Below are positions 52,305-61,110 of a stretch of DNA of 64,000 nucleotides, piece after piece (the stretch's first letter is position 1; each line of letters opens with the position of its first letter). The DNA lies in contig CAWJAM010000001.1 of the NCBI GenBank assembly GCA_963840835.1, positions 124,001 through 188,000 on the forward strand, read 5' to 3'. The notes beneath the pieces were generated by a model. That model made no database searches, was not told the DNA's origin, and saw nothing but the letters and a program-made list of their open reading frames with translations. This stretch comes from Rubrobacter_D sp963840835 (lineage in GTDB: Bacteria; Actinomycetota; Rubrobacteria; Rubrobacterales; Rubrobacteraceae). Position numbers and translations under genes: made by a program.

Positions 52305-52488
52305 AGCACGCTCCGGCCTCGGCCTCCGCTTGTCAGCACGCTCGGGCTAGCGCCCTCGCTTGTCAGCAACGCTAAGCCCTCCGGGCTCGCGGTTGGCTTT
52401 TGGGGATTGTCGGTCTCGCGCGTGCTGCGTTCGGGCCGCGGGCGCTCGTATGGCATTCCCGTAACCGTCATTCCCGCGAAAGCGGGAA
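52305..52488. repeat. Partial repeat element and GTCATTCCCGC hairpin
   Basis: 52305-52370 has GCTTGTCAGCACG units with GGCCTCGGCC and GGGCTAGCGCCC hairpins, like the left arm of copies 1 and 2, but the standard core is not found; the following bases are only loosely similar. TTCCCGC-GAAA-GCGGGAA at 52471-52488, preceded by CCGTCA, is the dispersed hairpin also seen at 3615. 52489-52566 holds nothing notable. Confidence 0.65.
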
Positions 52489-52566
52489 TCCACGAGCAGT
52501 AGGACTCGCAGGTCGGTGGGCGACTGAAGTCTCGCTCTTGCTGTTGGTGTGAGCCTGGACCTTGGG

Positions 52567-53043
52567 TCAATCTTCCCTCAGTCGCGCCTCGAAGCGGCGC
52601 ATGGAACGACGGATCAGGTTCTCCACCAGGTGGCGGAAGAAGGGCTTGTGGGCTATCTCGTCGAGCCAACCCGGTTTGATCCTGTAGTCGGTCCATAGCG
52701 TCATCCTGACGGTCCCAACCCCCTCCTCCTCGATGAGCCAGCCGCCGCCTCCCGTGGCGCCCTCCGCGTAGTCCCACCGCAGCCGGCGTGGCGGTTCGAC
52801 CACCGTGATGGTGCTCTCTACCTCGTGAGTGAGGCCAGCGGCGTTCAAAGTAAATTCGAGCCTGACCCCCGGGCGCAGGTCCGTTGTCTCCGCTCCGGTC
52901 GCGGCGTCCAGGGCGCGGGAGCGACTGAGGCCGGCCGCCCATTCGGGGAAGCGACGCACGTCGAGGAGGGCGGCGAAGATCCTCTGCGCCCCGATCCCCG
53001 AGACCAGGTAGCTTGCCCTGAAGGGTCTGTGTTCCTCAGGCAC
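52567..53043 (-). CDS. SRPBCC-fold (polyketide cyclase/START-like) protein
   Basis: 158 residues. Helix-grip fold: FRASYLVSGIGAQRIFAALLDVRRFPEWAAGL at the start, VRLEFTLNAAGLTHEVESTI strands in the middle and a long C-terminal helix (FFRHLVENLIRRSMRRFEARL). These proteins bind hydrophobic ligands. It overlaps menA by eight bases on the same strand, so it may handle a prenylated quinone intermediate; that is inference. Confidence 0.8.
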   Translation of the reverse strand: MPEEHRPFRASYLVSGIGAQRIFAALLDVRRFPEWAAGLSRSRALDAATGAETTDLRPGVRLEFTLNAAGLTHEVESTITVVEPPRRLRWDYAEGATGGGGWLIEEEGVGTVRMTLWTDYRIKPGWLDEIAHKPFFRHLVENLIRRSMRRFEARLRED

Positions 53044-53938
53044 CGAGAAGGACCCCCACCGTGTAGAGTAACCCGAAGACGAGGTGGAGCCCCGCCGTCC
53101 GCTTGACGATGGGGTCGAGGCGCCTCGGCGTCGAGTACGCGGCGACGTCGCGCCAGAGCCGGAAGGCGGCGAAGACGCTGGGGAAGACGAGGGCGCACTC
53201 GGGGGGGACGATGCGGAAGATCATCAGGACCGTGACGGCGACGTAGGCCTCGAGCAAGAGGCCGCGGTAGACTAGGATCGCCACCTCCCTGCCGAAGACT
53301 ATGGGCAACGTCCGCCGTCCACCCCTGCGATCGGAGACCAGATCCCTGATGTTGTTGGCGAGCAGGATCGCGGCCACGAGCCCCCCGATCGGCAGCGCCG
53401 CCAGCGGCACATATAGAGGGAACCTATCTGTCTGCACGGCGTAGGCTATCATGACGATCAGGATCCCCATAAAGATGAAGACGGCCGCCTCGCTCGCCGG
53501 GGTGTATGCGATGGGGCGCGGCCCAGCCGAATACAGATAGCCGCCGAGGGCCGAGAGGCAACCAAGCACCAGTATGGGCAAGCCTCCAACGATGATGAGG
53601 TAGATGCCGAGAAAGAGTGCGAGGGTGTAGCACAGCAACGCGCCCGCCAGAACCCCGCGCGCACTCACGCGACCGCTCACTATGGAACCGGCGATCCCGA
53701 CCGTCCCCGCCACGTCGAGGCCACGCCGCTCGTCGTAGAACTCGTTGAACATGTTGGTGGCCGCCTGTATGAGGAGGCTTCCAAAAAGCATGGCGAGGAA
53801 GGGTCCCCAAGCGAACGCACCGTCCTTGAACGCCAGCGCCGTCCCGAAGAGCACGGGCACGGCGGCCGCCGTCAGGCTGAAAGGCCTGGCAAGCCGAAAC
53901 CACTCGTTGAAGACCTGTTTTCTCGTCGGATTCGTCAT
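53036..53938 (-). CDS. menA: 1,4-dihydroxy-2-naphthoate polyprenyltransferase
   Basis: 300 residues, UbiA superfamily membrane enzyme that prenylates the naphthoate ring. N-terminal RPFSLTAAAVPVLFGTALAF, first Asp motif NMFNEFYDERRGLD, and second NNIRDLVSDRRGGRRTLPIVFG are MenA-type. Eight hydrophobic segments. It sets the menaquinone route together with menG and the polyprenyl synthase at 47-49 kb, though it lies on the other strand. Confidence 0.88.
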   Translation of the reverse strand: MTNPTRKQVFNEWFRLARPFSLTAAAVPVLFGTALAFKDGAFAWGPFLAMLFGSLLIQAATNMFNEFYDERRGLDVAGTVGIAGSIVSGRVSARGVLAGALLCYTLALFLGIYLIIVGGLPILVLGCLSALGGYLYSAGPRPIAYTPASEAAVFIFMGILIVMIAYAVQTDRFPLYVPLAALPIGGLVAAILLANNIRDLVSDRRGGRRTLPIVFGREVAILVYRGLLLEAYVAVTVLMIFRIVPPECALVFPSVFAAFRLWRDVAAYSTPRRLDPIVKRTAGLHLVFGLLYTVGVLLGA

Positions 53939-53993
53939 TCGGGCAATTGTGGAGATGGCCTACTGTTTTTGCAATCTTTCCGTTCACGGTTTT

Positions 53994-54168
53994 CAGCATT
54001 AGGCAACAGGCTGCAGGCTTCAGGTGGGTTTGCTCCTGGCGCATCAGCGGGTTCTCCACACGCATCGTCTGCGGCGTCCCGGCGATACCGGGCGGCACGC
54101 AAACGCCGTGGGGATGCTCTTTCGACAAATCAAAACCTGATACCTCACCTGATGCCTGTAGCCTAATT
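53994..54168. repeat. Inverted CAGGCTTCAGGT arrays flanking a ~110-bp unique core
   Basis: TTAGGCAACAGGCTGCAGGC then TTCAGGT on the left is mirrored by ACCTGATACCTCACCTGATG then CCTGTAGCCTAA on the right. The core between (about 54029-54132) has GGCGTCCCGGCGATACCGGG and is not the core of copies 1-4. Same architecture, different core. It separates divergent menA and the UbiA gene. Confidence 0.7.
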
Positions 54169-55092
54169 GTGATACAACCGGCAGTCGTGGAAGCTGACCG
54201 TACAGGGGGACTTGCGAGATCCTATCTGCGGCTGGTCCGGCCTAAGCAGTGGACCAAGAACGGGTTCGTGCTGGCCGGGGTGGTCTTCGCGGAGAAGGCC
54301 TTCTCCGCGACAGCCGTGGCGAACGCGCTTCTGGCCTTTGTGGTCTTCTGCGCCCTCTCGGGGGCCGTGTACGCCGCCAACGACGTGCTCGACGTAGAGG
54401 AGGATCGCAAGCACCCGCTCAAGCGGTTCAGGCCCGTCGCGAGCGGGGAGATCTCCGCCCGTTCGGCCGTTACCTTCTCCGCCCTGCTCGCAGCCGGCGC
54501 CCTCGTCGTAAGCTTCGTCCTACTCCCTCCCGGCGTCGGCATAGCAGGCCTGGCCTACCTCGGGTTGCAGGTCCTCTACACCACCGTCCTCAAACATGCG
54601 GCGATTCTGGATGTCATGAGCATCTCTGGCGGGTTCGTCATCAGGGCGTTGGCGGGCGTCGCCGCGGTGAGCAGCCCGATCTCACCCTGGCTCATCGTGT
54701 GTACCGGGCTCCTGACGCTCTTCCTCGGGTTCTCCAAACGCCGGCACGAGATCGCCACGCTCGGAGAGGGGGCTGCGGTTCACCGGAGGAACCTTCAGGA
54801 CTACTCGGTGCCGCTGTTAGACGAGATGATGAACATCATGATCTCGGCGACCATCATCGCCTACACCCTCTATACCTTCACGGTCTACGAGAGGCAGGAC
54901 CAGATCTTCATGATGGGGAGCATCCCGTTTGTGGTCTACGGGGTGTTCCGCTACATGCTGCTCGTCCACCGCGACGGCGGCGGCAACCCCGACACACTGC
55001 TCCTCTCCGACAGGCCGCTGCAGGTCGCGCTGTTCCTCTGGCTGCTCGTCGTGGGCGCGGTCATCTACGTGGTGCCCTATTGGAACGGCTGA
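54169..55092 (+). CDS. UbiA-family prenyltransferase, decaprenyl-phosphate phosphoribosyltransferase type
   Basis: 307 residues from GTG 54169; GTG 54187 is possible. LVRPKQWTKNGFVLAGVVFAEK and NDVLDVEEDRKHPLKRFRPVASG are the signature of the Rv3806c-like enzymes that attach phosphoribose to polyprenyl phosphate (arabinose donor synthesis). IDVMSISGGFVIRALAG and KRRHEIATL complete it. Nine hydrophobic segments. Overlaps the flippase-like gene by 13 bases, suggesting a cell-envelope glycan pair. Confidence 0.85.
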   Translation: MIQPAVVEADRTGGLARSYLRLVRPKQWTKNGFVLAGVVFAEKAFSATAVANALLAFVVFCALSGAVYAANDVLDVEEDRKHPLKRFRPVASGEISARSAVTFSALLAAGALVVSFVLLPPGVGIAGLAYLGLQVLYTTVLKHAAILDVMSISGGFVIRALAGVAAVSSPISPWLIVCTGLLTLFLGFSKRRHEIATLGEGAAVHRRNLQDYSVPLLDEMMNIMISATIIAYTLYTFTVYERQDQIFMMGSIPFVVYGVFRYMLLVHRDGGGNPDTLLLSDRPLQVALFLWLLVVGAVIYVVPYWNG

Positions 55093-56039
55093 GACGGAAC
55101 CTCGTCCTCGCCCTCGCCCTGGGCGCCGCCGTGTACATGATCCTGGCGATCCTCTCGGATCTTCCCAAGCTCGCCGCTGCCCTCGAAGACTTCGACTACG
55201 CGCTGATACCCGCGATTCTCGGCCTCGTCGCCCTCTCTTACGTGGGACGTTTTCTCCGCTGGACGTACTATTTGAGGGTCCTGAAGGTCCCCGTCCCAAT
55301 GGGGATAAACGCGGCGATCTTCACGTCCGGCCTCTCGATGACGATCTCACCCGGCAAGCTCGGGGAGGTGCTGAAGAGCGTCTTCGTCCGCAGGGTCTCG
55401 GGTGCCCCGATAGCCCGCACCGCCCCCGCCGTCATCGCCGAACGCGCCACGGACGGTACCGGGATGGTCCTGTGGGGTTTCCTCGGCGCCTTCGCCCTGA
55501 ACCTACCCCCATGGACGATGCTCATGTTCCTCGCCGTCGCGATCTTCGGCATCGCCGTCCTGCGCTCCAAACGACTCTCGCTCGCCGCCGAGCGCATCCT
55601 CGCGAAGCTGCCGCTGGTAAACCGTTTCGCCCCGCACCTGAGGGACTTCAACGGCGCGTCGAACGAGCTCCTCGGGACGGCACCGCTCCTGGTGGGGACA
55701 GCGATCTCTTTTGTTTCCTGGGGCCTCGAATGCACCGGCGTCTACCTCTGCGCCGTCGGACTCGGCGTGGACAAGCCCTTTCTGCTCATAGTCTTCGTCT
55801 TCGCGGTCAGCTCGCTCCTCGGGGTCCTGAGCATGCTGCCCGGTGGCATAGGGGCCGTAGAGGCCAGTCTCTACGGCCAGTTCGTCACCGTCGCCAACCT
55901 CTCTACAGGTGTCGCCGGCGCGCTCACGCTGATAATACGGCTCGCGACCCTCTGGTTCGCAACCCTACTGGGGATCTGCGGCCTGCTCCTCGTCCAGCGC
56001 CTCCTCGGAGACGTCACGCTGGACCAGGACGAACCGTAG
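55080..56039 (+). CDS. Flippase-like membrane protein (YbhN/LPG synthase TM domain)
   Basis: 319 residues from TTG 55080 (MERLRRNLVLALALGAAVYM). The lysylphosphatidylglycerol synthase-type membrane domain: YVGRFLRWTYYLRVLKVPVP, FTSGLSMTISPGKLGEVLKS, PAVIAERATDGTGM and LSMLPGGIGAVEASLYG are family motifs. About eight helices. The overlap with the UbiA enzyme gene points to transport or assembly of a lipid-linked sugar. Earlier in-frame codons are shadows of the previous gene. Confidence 0.85.
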   Translation: MERLRRNLVLALALGAAVYMILAILSDLPKLAAALEDFDYALIPAILGLVALSYVGRFLRWTYYLRVLKVPVPMGINAAIFTSGLSMTISPGKLGEVLKSVFVRRVSGAPIARTAPAVIAERATDGTGMVLWGFLGAFALNLPPWTMLMFLAVAIFGIAVLRSKRLSLAAERILAKLPLVNRFAPHLRDFNGASNELLGTAPLLVGTAISFVSWGLECTGVYLCAVGLGVDKPFLLIVFVFAVSSLLGVLSMLPGGIGAVEASLYGQFVTVANLSTGVAGALTLIIRLATLWFATLLGICGLLLVQRLLGDVTLDQDEP

Positions 56040-56085
56040 TAAGGCATCAGGGGTTCGAGGCGTGACCGGAGGCGGCAATATTTCA

Positions 56086-56118
56086 GGTTTATCCAGGAAA
56101 CCCTTAAACCTGAAGCCT
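56086..56118. repeat. CAGGTTT/AAACCTG inverted array
   Basis: TTTCAGGTTTATCCAGGAAA then CCCTTAAACCTGAAGCCTAG. Inverted CCTGAAG-family units between convergent genes; the last bases give the stop of the minus-strand sortase gene (56117-56119). Confidence 0.65.
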
Positions 56119-56881
56119 AGACCATCGTCCCCCTGACGATGTAGCGGACCAACCAGTTGGGACCCGGTGTCCAGTAGTCCCCGTAGTTCTCGATGCAAGT
56201 CTGGAGCGAGACCGTGTCGGTGCCGGTCGGCCCGGTCACCGAGAGGTCGTTCACTGGGACCTCCAGGATCTCGCTCACCACGTAGGTGTAGGTGTGGCCG
56301 TTTGAGTCGGTGAGGTGGATCTCATCCCCTGGCACGAGGTTGGGAAGATTCCAGAAGACGTGGTCGCTAGGGGTGCCGGGGTACCCGATCCGGTGCCCCG
56401 CAATGTAGGTGTTGGAGCCGGGGATCCACGGGTAGCCGGACCCCACGTAGTGTCCTGCCCCCGCAGACAGACTGGCCTCGGTGGTCCCCTCGACCACGGG
56501 TATATCCGAGATGCCCATCGCGGGAACGCTCAAGGACATGGTGGCGTCCGCCGGCACAGACGCTGTAGCAGAGGCGGAAGACGAAGCGGACGCGGGCTCC
56601 TCTTTGACCGGCTCTGGTTCCTTCACGGCCCGTTGTATCTGATCCGCCTTCTTCTCGGGCTCCGTCTCGTCTGCCGTCTTGGTCGCGCTCTCGGCGACGG
56701 GCTCCGGCGTGGACTTCCCCGCCCCGACGGGCTGATTAGCCCTCTCGGTCGGGTCCGCATCAGCCCCGGAGAAACCTCTCGTGCCCGCCGCCAGCGCGAG
56801 TACGCCGACGGTGAGTAGCGCTACGACGCCGAGCGCGTACAGGCCGAGCCTCCCAGGCCCGATACCAGAAAATCCCCTCAT
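56117..56881 (-). CDS. Class E sortase
   Basis: 254 residues. Membrane transpeptidase that anchors surface proteins. One N-terminal helix (LGLYALGVVALLTVGVLALA), a Ser/Glu/Ala-rich stalk to residue about 110, then the sortase barrel: ISDIPVVEGTTEASLSAGAGHY, catalytic His in TYIAGHRIG, VFWNLPNLVPGDEIHL, catalytic Cys in VSLQTC and Arg near the end (WLVRYIVRG). A class E enzyme is typical of high-GC actinobacteria. It stands alone; no substrate with an LAXTG signal is near. Confidence 0.87.
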   Translation of the reverse strand: MRGFSGIGPGRLGLYALGVVALLTVGVLALAAGTRGFSGADADPTERANQPVGAGKSTPEPVAESATKTADETEPEKKADQIQRAVKEPEPVKEEPASASSSASATASVPADATMSLSVPAMGISDIPVVEGTTEASLSAGAGHYVGSGYPWIPGSNTYIAGHRIGYPGTPSDHVFWNLPNLVPGDEIHLTDSNGHTYTYVVSEILEVPVNDLSVTGPTGTDTVSLQTCIENYGDYWTPGPNWLVRYIVRGTMV

Positions 56882-57070
56882 CCTGCCTCCCCTACCTCCC
56901 CCTCAAAACAAGGGATACCCATGCTCTCAACAACCAAGTCCTGGCAATGCGGGACATCAACCGTGACAGCAAGCACTCTAGCACTGACAAATGCGAGTCG
57001 CAAGAACCTTAACAAACTTGTAACAGTTAGTTCCGGGGCGGATCAAAGCACCATATGGCCCAGGGTGGAC

Positions 57071-58378
57071 TTATTCCACCACGCGCATCGTACGGCTTGC
57101 TGCTCCTAGTATGGCCGTGAAGAGCAGCAAGGCGCCTGCGCTTACGAACATGGCCGTAAGGTTGATTCCCACGAGAACACCGGCGAGGACGAACGAGATC
57201 GGGTCCAGGGCGACCGCCGAGAACATCGCGAGGCTCATCACGCGTCCGAGCAGCCCCGGCTCCGCGCGTTCCTGGAGCCACGAGATCGTAATGACGCCGA
57301 GGAAGCTCGCCGTTCCGCCGAGAGCGATGGCAAGCGCGACCGCGACGGCCAGGTTCGGTACGAAGGCGATCGCCGCGACGACAATACCCAATACGCCCGT
57401 CAGCGACAGCTCTATCAGGCCGCGTCGCCTGAAACGACGCACGGATCCAGCACCTACGATACCGATTATGGAGCCGACCCCCGCCGCGGCGACCACAGTG
57501 CCGAAGGCCCCGGCGCCCCCGAGGCGCGACTCTGCCAGTACGGCCCCGCCGACATAAAGCGGACCCATCATGGCGAGGTTGGTACCGAGCAAGATCAGCA
57601 AGAGGGAGCGAATGACGGGATCACGCAGAACATAGCGCAGTGCTTCGATGAACTCTTCCCGTGTACTGCCCCGCCCTCTGCTCTCCTCTGGCGCATCGTC
57701 GGCCGGAGTCCCTATCGGCCTCGCGACCCGCGCAAGCGCGCCGAAAAGTGCCGTCGCGACCACGAACAGAAGGGCGGTGGCGCCGAAGCTGGCTCCCAGG
57801 CCGAGAAGCGCGAGCAAGGACCCTGCAAGCGCGGGACCAAGGATGCCGCTCGCCTGCTCGGCGCCCTGGATCAGGGCGTTCGCCGCTCCCAGACGGTCCT
57901 GGTTGACCAGGGACGGTACGACCGATATCGACGCGGGATAATACAGCGCGTCGAGCGCGCTCAGGCTCGCCGCAATGACGTACACGTGCCAGAGTCGGGT
58001 CGCATCCGTCAGGATCAAAGTCGCCAGCAAAGTCAACAGCAACACGCGTCCTACGCTCGCGAAGATCATGATGAGCACGGGTGAGGACCGGTCGCTCAAG
58101 ACACCACCCAAGGGCATCAGGATGGCGCCGGGCACGGACGCGACAGCCAGCACAGCGCCCAGCTCCGCCCCAGAGCCCGCAAGTCGTAGCACCAGCCACG
58201 TCAAAGCGACCAGAAACGCCTGATCCGCGAGCATCGAAAGCCCAGCACCAGCCCACAACCGTCGGAAGGACAGCCCCTCCAAAGGTTCCCAGAGCTCAAG
58301 GCCTCCTACTCGCCTCAGCACGTCGCGAGTGCTCCGTGGACCACAGCCAGTCGTCCGGGAAACGCATCGTTGTTGCAT
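57071..58378 (-). CDS. Major facilitator superfamily exporter
   Basis: 435 residues from ATG 58378; a GTG at 58321 is an alternative because the first ~25 residues are not typical. Core begins LSFRRLWAGAGLSMLADQAFLVALTWLVLR, with GGVLSDRSSP after helix 2 (MFS loop motif). Twelve hydrophobic segments. Resembles EntS/TetA-like drug or siderophore exporters. Divergent from the EspR-like regulator with overlapping promoters, so that protein may control it. 56882-57070 is non-coding. Confidence 0.85.
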   Translation of the reverse strand: MQQRCVSRTTGCGPRSTRDVLRRVGGLELWEPLEGLSFRRLWAGAGLSMLADQAFLVALTWLVLRLAGSGAELGAVLAVASVPGAILMPLGGVLSDRSSPVLIMIFASVGRVLLLTLLATLILTDATRLWHVYVIAASLSALDALYYPASISVVPSLVNQDRLGAANALIQGAEQASGILGPALAGSLLALLGLGASFGATALLFVVATALFGALARVARPIGTPADDAPEESRGRGSTREEFIEALRYVLRDPVIRSLLLILLGTNLAMMGPLYVGGAVLAESRLGGAGAFGTVVAAAGVGSIIGIVGAGSVRRFRRRGLIELSLTGVLGIVVAAIAFVPNLAVAVALAIALGGTASFLGVITISWLQERAEPGLLGRVMSLAMFSAVALDPISFVLAGVLVGINLTAMFVSAGALLLFTAILGAASRTMRVVE

Positions 58379-58407
58379 TGACTAAACATTTCAGAGTATG
58401 GTATCGT
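58378..58407 (+). promoter_or_regulatory. Promoter of the regulator operon
   Basis: -35 TTGACT (58378-58383), 18-base spacer, -10 TATCGT (58402-58407). The -35 overlaps the start codon of the divergent exporter gene, so regulator binding here could affect both. GGTGGAGGCGG lies upstream of the regulator ATG. Confidence 0.5.
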
Positions 58408-58449
58408 ATATTCAACAGAGAGACTACCAGGTGGAGGCGGAACTCGCGG

Positions 58450-59106
58450 ATGCACATCGCGCGAAAGTTCGAGCGTTTGTTGGAGATCTATCCTCATCCG
58501 GACGGGCGCCGTTGGAGCGGCCAGGAGATCGACGAGGCGACTGGTGGCGTCGTGACCCGATCCTATGTAACCAATCTGAGGAAGGGAAGGATCGAAAACC
58601 CCGGCTTCGAGAAGCTTAGGGCAATAGCGAAAGTCATGGAGTTCCCCCCTGAGCTCTGGTTCGAGCAGACACCCGAGTTTGCTACGGGGGTATCTACTCA
58701 ATCCCTACCCGCAGACAGCAGTGTCGCTGAGAAGACCAATCGCTTGTTCGAGGTCGTCAGGAGTGAAAAATCGGGGACGCCGTATACCAACGCCGAAGTA
58801 GCGCGCATGAGCCTTGGGGACCTCAGCGAGGAACATGTCGAACAGATCAGATCCGGAGAACTCGACAACCCATCGATGAGCCAGGTAGTTGCCCTGGCAG
58901 AGGTCTTCGGGGTGCACCCGTCGTATTTCCTCGACACGGCCAGGAAGCCGCCGTTGCTCGATGAAGAGGCGATGCGCATCTTCCAGGACGAGACGGTCAG
59001 CGCCATAGCCCACAAGAGCCTGCACCTGCCTGGACGCGAGAGACAGATGATCCTAAATATCATCCAGCAGTTCGAAGACACGCAAGGGACCGACGTTGGA
59101 GGCTAA
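58450..59106 (+). CDS. EspR-like tandem helix-turn-helix regulator
   Basis: 218 residues from ATG 58450. Residues 1-70: FERLLEIYPHPDGRRWSGQEI, then TRSYVTNLRKGRIENPGFEKLRAIAKVMEFPPELWF, an XRE-type HTH arranged as in mycobacterial EspR. Residues 95-165 repeat the pattern (YTNAEVARMSLGDLSEEHV, IRSGELDNPSMSQVVALAEVFGVHPSYFLD). The C-terminus HLPGRERQMILNIIQQFE fits the EspR dimer helix. Two HTH modules in one chain are notable. Overlaps the peptidase gene by 11 bases. Confidence 0.82.
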   Translation: MHIARKFERLLEIYPHPDGRRWSGQEIDEATGGVVTRSYVTNLRKGRIENPGFEKLRAIAKVMEFPPELWFEQTPEFATGVSTQSLPADSSVAEKTNRLFEVVRSEKSGTPYTNAEVARMSLGDLSEEHVEQIRSGELDNPSMSQVVALAEVFGVHPSYFLDTARKPPLLDEEAMRIFQDETVSAIAHKSLHLPGRERQMILNIIQQFEDTQGTDVGG

Positions 59107-59749
59107 CGGGCCGAAACGTGGCTTGATCGGCACGCTTTGCGGAGAGATTGGGACCTTCTGGCGACATTTCCGAGACATAGGCGGTGCGCGCTCGCAAACC
59201 CCCGGATCGAGGTCGTTGCTTACGGCCGCAGAGTTTCAGGAGGAATTGGCTATCCTGGGCCTGTCAGGCAGGAGGTTTGACCCCAAAGATTATGCCGATG
59301 CCCTCGGCGATTACCTGGACATCTCCATCAACATCCACGTAATTCCCGACGACTGGTACCCTGAACTGTCGCGTAGCCTGGCGGTCTCGGGACGGCTGGG
59401 GGAGTTGCGATATTCGGAGCAATTGACCCTGGCCGCCATATTCGTGCCAGGGAGCCTGCCGCCCCTGGTCCTGACCCTGACGATCCTTCACGAGCTCGGG
59501 CACCTGGCCGCAGGCGATCTCCTGATCGAGCCTTCCCAGGAAGCCGGCGGGCCTCGCCATCAGCGTGCCGAGGAGACGATGTTTGCGACCTCCTCCACCA
59601 GGAAGGGTGAAAAGCTTGCGCGAGGTTTCCCGTTTGCGGAGGAGGCTCTCAGGGAACGCGAGGCCAACCTGAGAGCTTCTTTTGCCCTCTTCGCCGGCTG
59701 TTTGGGCGACGACAGTCCCTACGCTTACGCCATGTATAGCGTGCTATGA
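59096..59749 (+). CDS. ImmA/IrrE-family metallopeptidase
   Basis: 217 residues. Zinc motif ILHELGHLAAGDLL (HExxH, about residues 130-134) with a downstream acidic EEALREREANLRASFALFAG, the typical third-ligand helix. Related ImmA and IrrE proteins cut or switch XRE-type repressors. The substrate here may be the regulator encoded just upstream, with which it overlaps. No signal peptide, so cytoplasmic. It overlaps the next gene by four bases (ATGA). Confidence 0.85.
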   Translation: MEANGPKRGLIGTLCGEIGTFWRHFRDIGGARSQTPGSRSLLTAAEFQEELAILGLSGRRFDPKDYADALGDYLDISINIHVIPDDWYPELSRSLAVSGRLGELRYSEQLTLAAIFVPGSLPPLVLTLTILHELGHLAAGDLLIEPSQEAGGPRHQRAEETMFATSSTRKGEKLARGFPFAEEALREREANLRASFALFAGCLGDDSPYAYAMYSVL

Positions 59750-61110
59750 GTGCAGCCCAACAGCAGGCCCTCGTGCTCGGCAATGTAATGTTTGTGGCTT
59801 TCATCTTCGTGATGTGCTTTGTCCTTTCGCCTAGAAGGACCAAATTCGGTATCTTTGCGGCATGCAACCTCTTGTTCGTGGCGGTGATGTTCTACGCTGT
59901 GGCCATACTCGACCTCTCCGGCGAGCGTACGGAGGTCATCATGGCGATCATGACGGAGTTGCCCGTCGTGCTCATCGTGGCGTGGATCTGTTTCGTCCTG
60001 GCAGGCGGTTTGCCCTCGCAGCTGGGCGCCTTACCTGTCGAACCTGTAGCGCGTCGGGGCTGGTTACGGAGGGTACTAGGATCAGCACCGCTGTTCCTCT
60101 TGATCTTCACGGCACTTGCCTGTGTTGTAGGGTTTGTTTGGCCATCGCCGGCCATGCGTGTGTACGCGCCTGCGCCACCTGAGTTCTTCGTTATGAAGGC
60201 ACTCATCATGGCCCCTGAGGGACTCTACTCGGTCCTCGCAGCGCTGACCTTCGTGATGGCCGGGCGATCGTCGGGGCTCAGACGCCGACTCTACGTCAAG
60301 AACCTCGCCTTCTCGCTTGGCATGTTGTGCATTGCTTCGATAGCGTTCGAATCGACTCTCTTCGCGAGCCTTCGGGTGTGGACTTTGGGAGAGAGCCAAC
60401 GGGGGATCCTGGAGACGCTGAACACGCTGGAAACGTGCCTGACCATCTCGTGCATTATCGCATTCGCCGCCGGCCTTTCCTTGCGGTACACGCCCGCCGT
60501 TGCCGGCCCGCTCCTACACCGACTCCAGACGGGTTGGCTCCATGCCCAAGAACAGTTCGAGTCCCTCGAGTGGCGCGCCGTCAGTACCGGTTCGGCGGAC
60601 CGGTTGATGAACGCCTCCGACGCCGTCGTGCTGGCTTGCCGCCTGCGGCACGTACCAGAATCGGACATTGAGAAAGCCCTGGCCACGATCCGACTGCTCG
60701 CCGTGATGAAGGATCCCTCGAGCGAGACGCGATACATTACGCCTGAGGCGGCGCGCAAGCTCTACGAGCTGCAGAAAGAGATCTTGTGCGACGACGCCTT
60801 GTCGTCGAAGATTAGTTGGGCGGTAAGCTTGAGATCCCGCGTCCAGGAGCAGCAGACCGTCAGGTCTGCGCCATTGCACGACGCCCTGAGGGCAGCGCTC
60901 GACCTCATAGATGACCAGGGTGAAGGGGCGCACTCCCAAACCCGGCCGCTCTGGTATTGGATAGCGGCCGTGAGCGCGGCTGATGCCAAGATAGCAGATC
61001 GCCCTACCTTTGATCTGGTGCGACTCGACGATCGAGGCGAGTACCGCACGGCCATCGAAGCGTATCATGCCGCAAAAACGTCTCTGCAGACTATAGCGAC
61101 GGACGATTGA
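59746..61110 (+). CDS. MAB_1171c-type membrane protein (seven-helix, DUF6545 C-terminus)
   Basis: 454 residues. Seven hydrophobic segments in the first 260 residues (first at 11-28, LGNVMFVAFIFVMCFVLS), then a cytoplasmic region of about 190 residues (RLQTGWLHAQEQFESLEWRA onward) rich in helices, of the DUF6545 type. Labelled a putative transporter in databases, but the layout (7TM plus cytoplasmic domain, co-operonic with an XRE regulator and ImmA/IrrE peptidase) would also fit a membrane sensor. Function not established. Confidence 0.75.
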   Translation: MSAAQQQALVLGNVMFVAFIFVMCFVLSPRRTKFGIFAACNLLFVAVMFYAVAILDLSGERTEVIMAIMTELPVVLIVAWICFVLAGGLPSQLGALPVEPVARRGWLRRVLGSAPLFLLIFTALACVVGFVWPSPAMRVYAPAPPEFFVMKALIMAPEGLYSVLAALTFVMAGRSSGLRRRLYVKNLAFSLGMLCIASIAFESTLFASLRVWTLGESQRGILETLNTLETCLTISCIIAFAAGLSLRYTPAVAGPLLHRLQTGWLHAQEQFESLEWRAVSTGSADRLMNASDAVVLACRLRHVPESDIEKALATIRLLAVMKDPSSETRYITPEAARKLYELQKEILCDDALSSKISWAVSLRSRVQEQQTVRSAPLHDALRAALDLIDDQGEGAHSQTRPLWYWIAAVSAADAKIADRPTFDLVRLDDRGEYRTAIEAYHAAKTSLQTIATDD

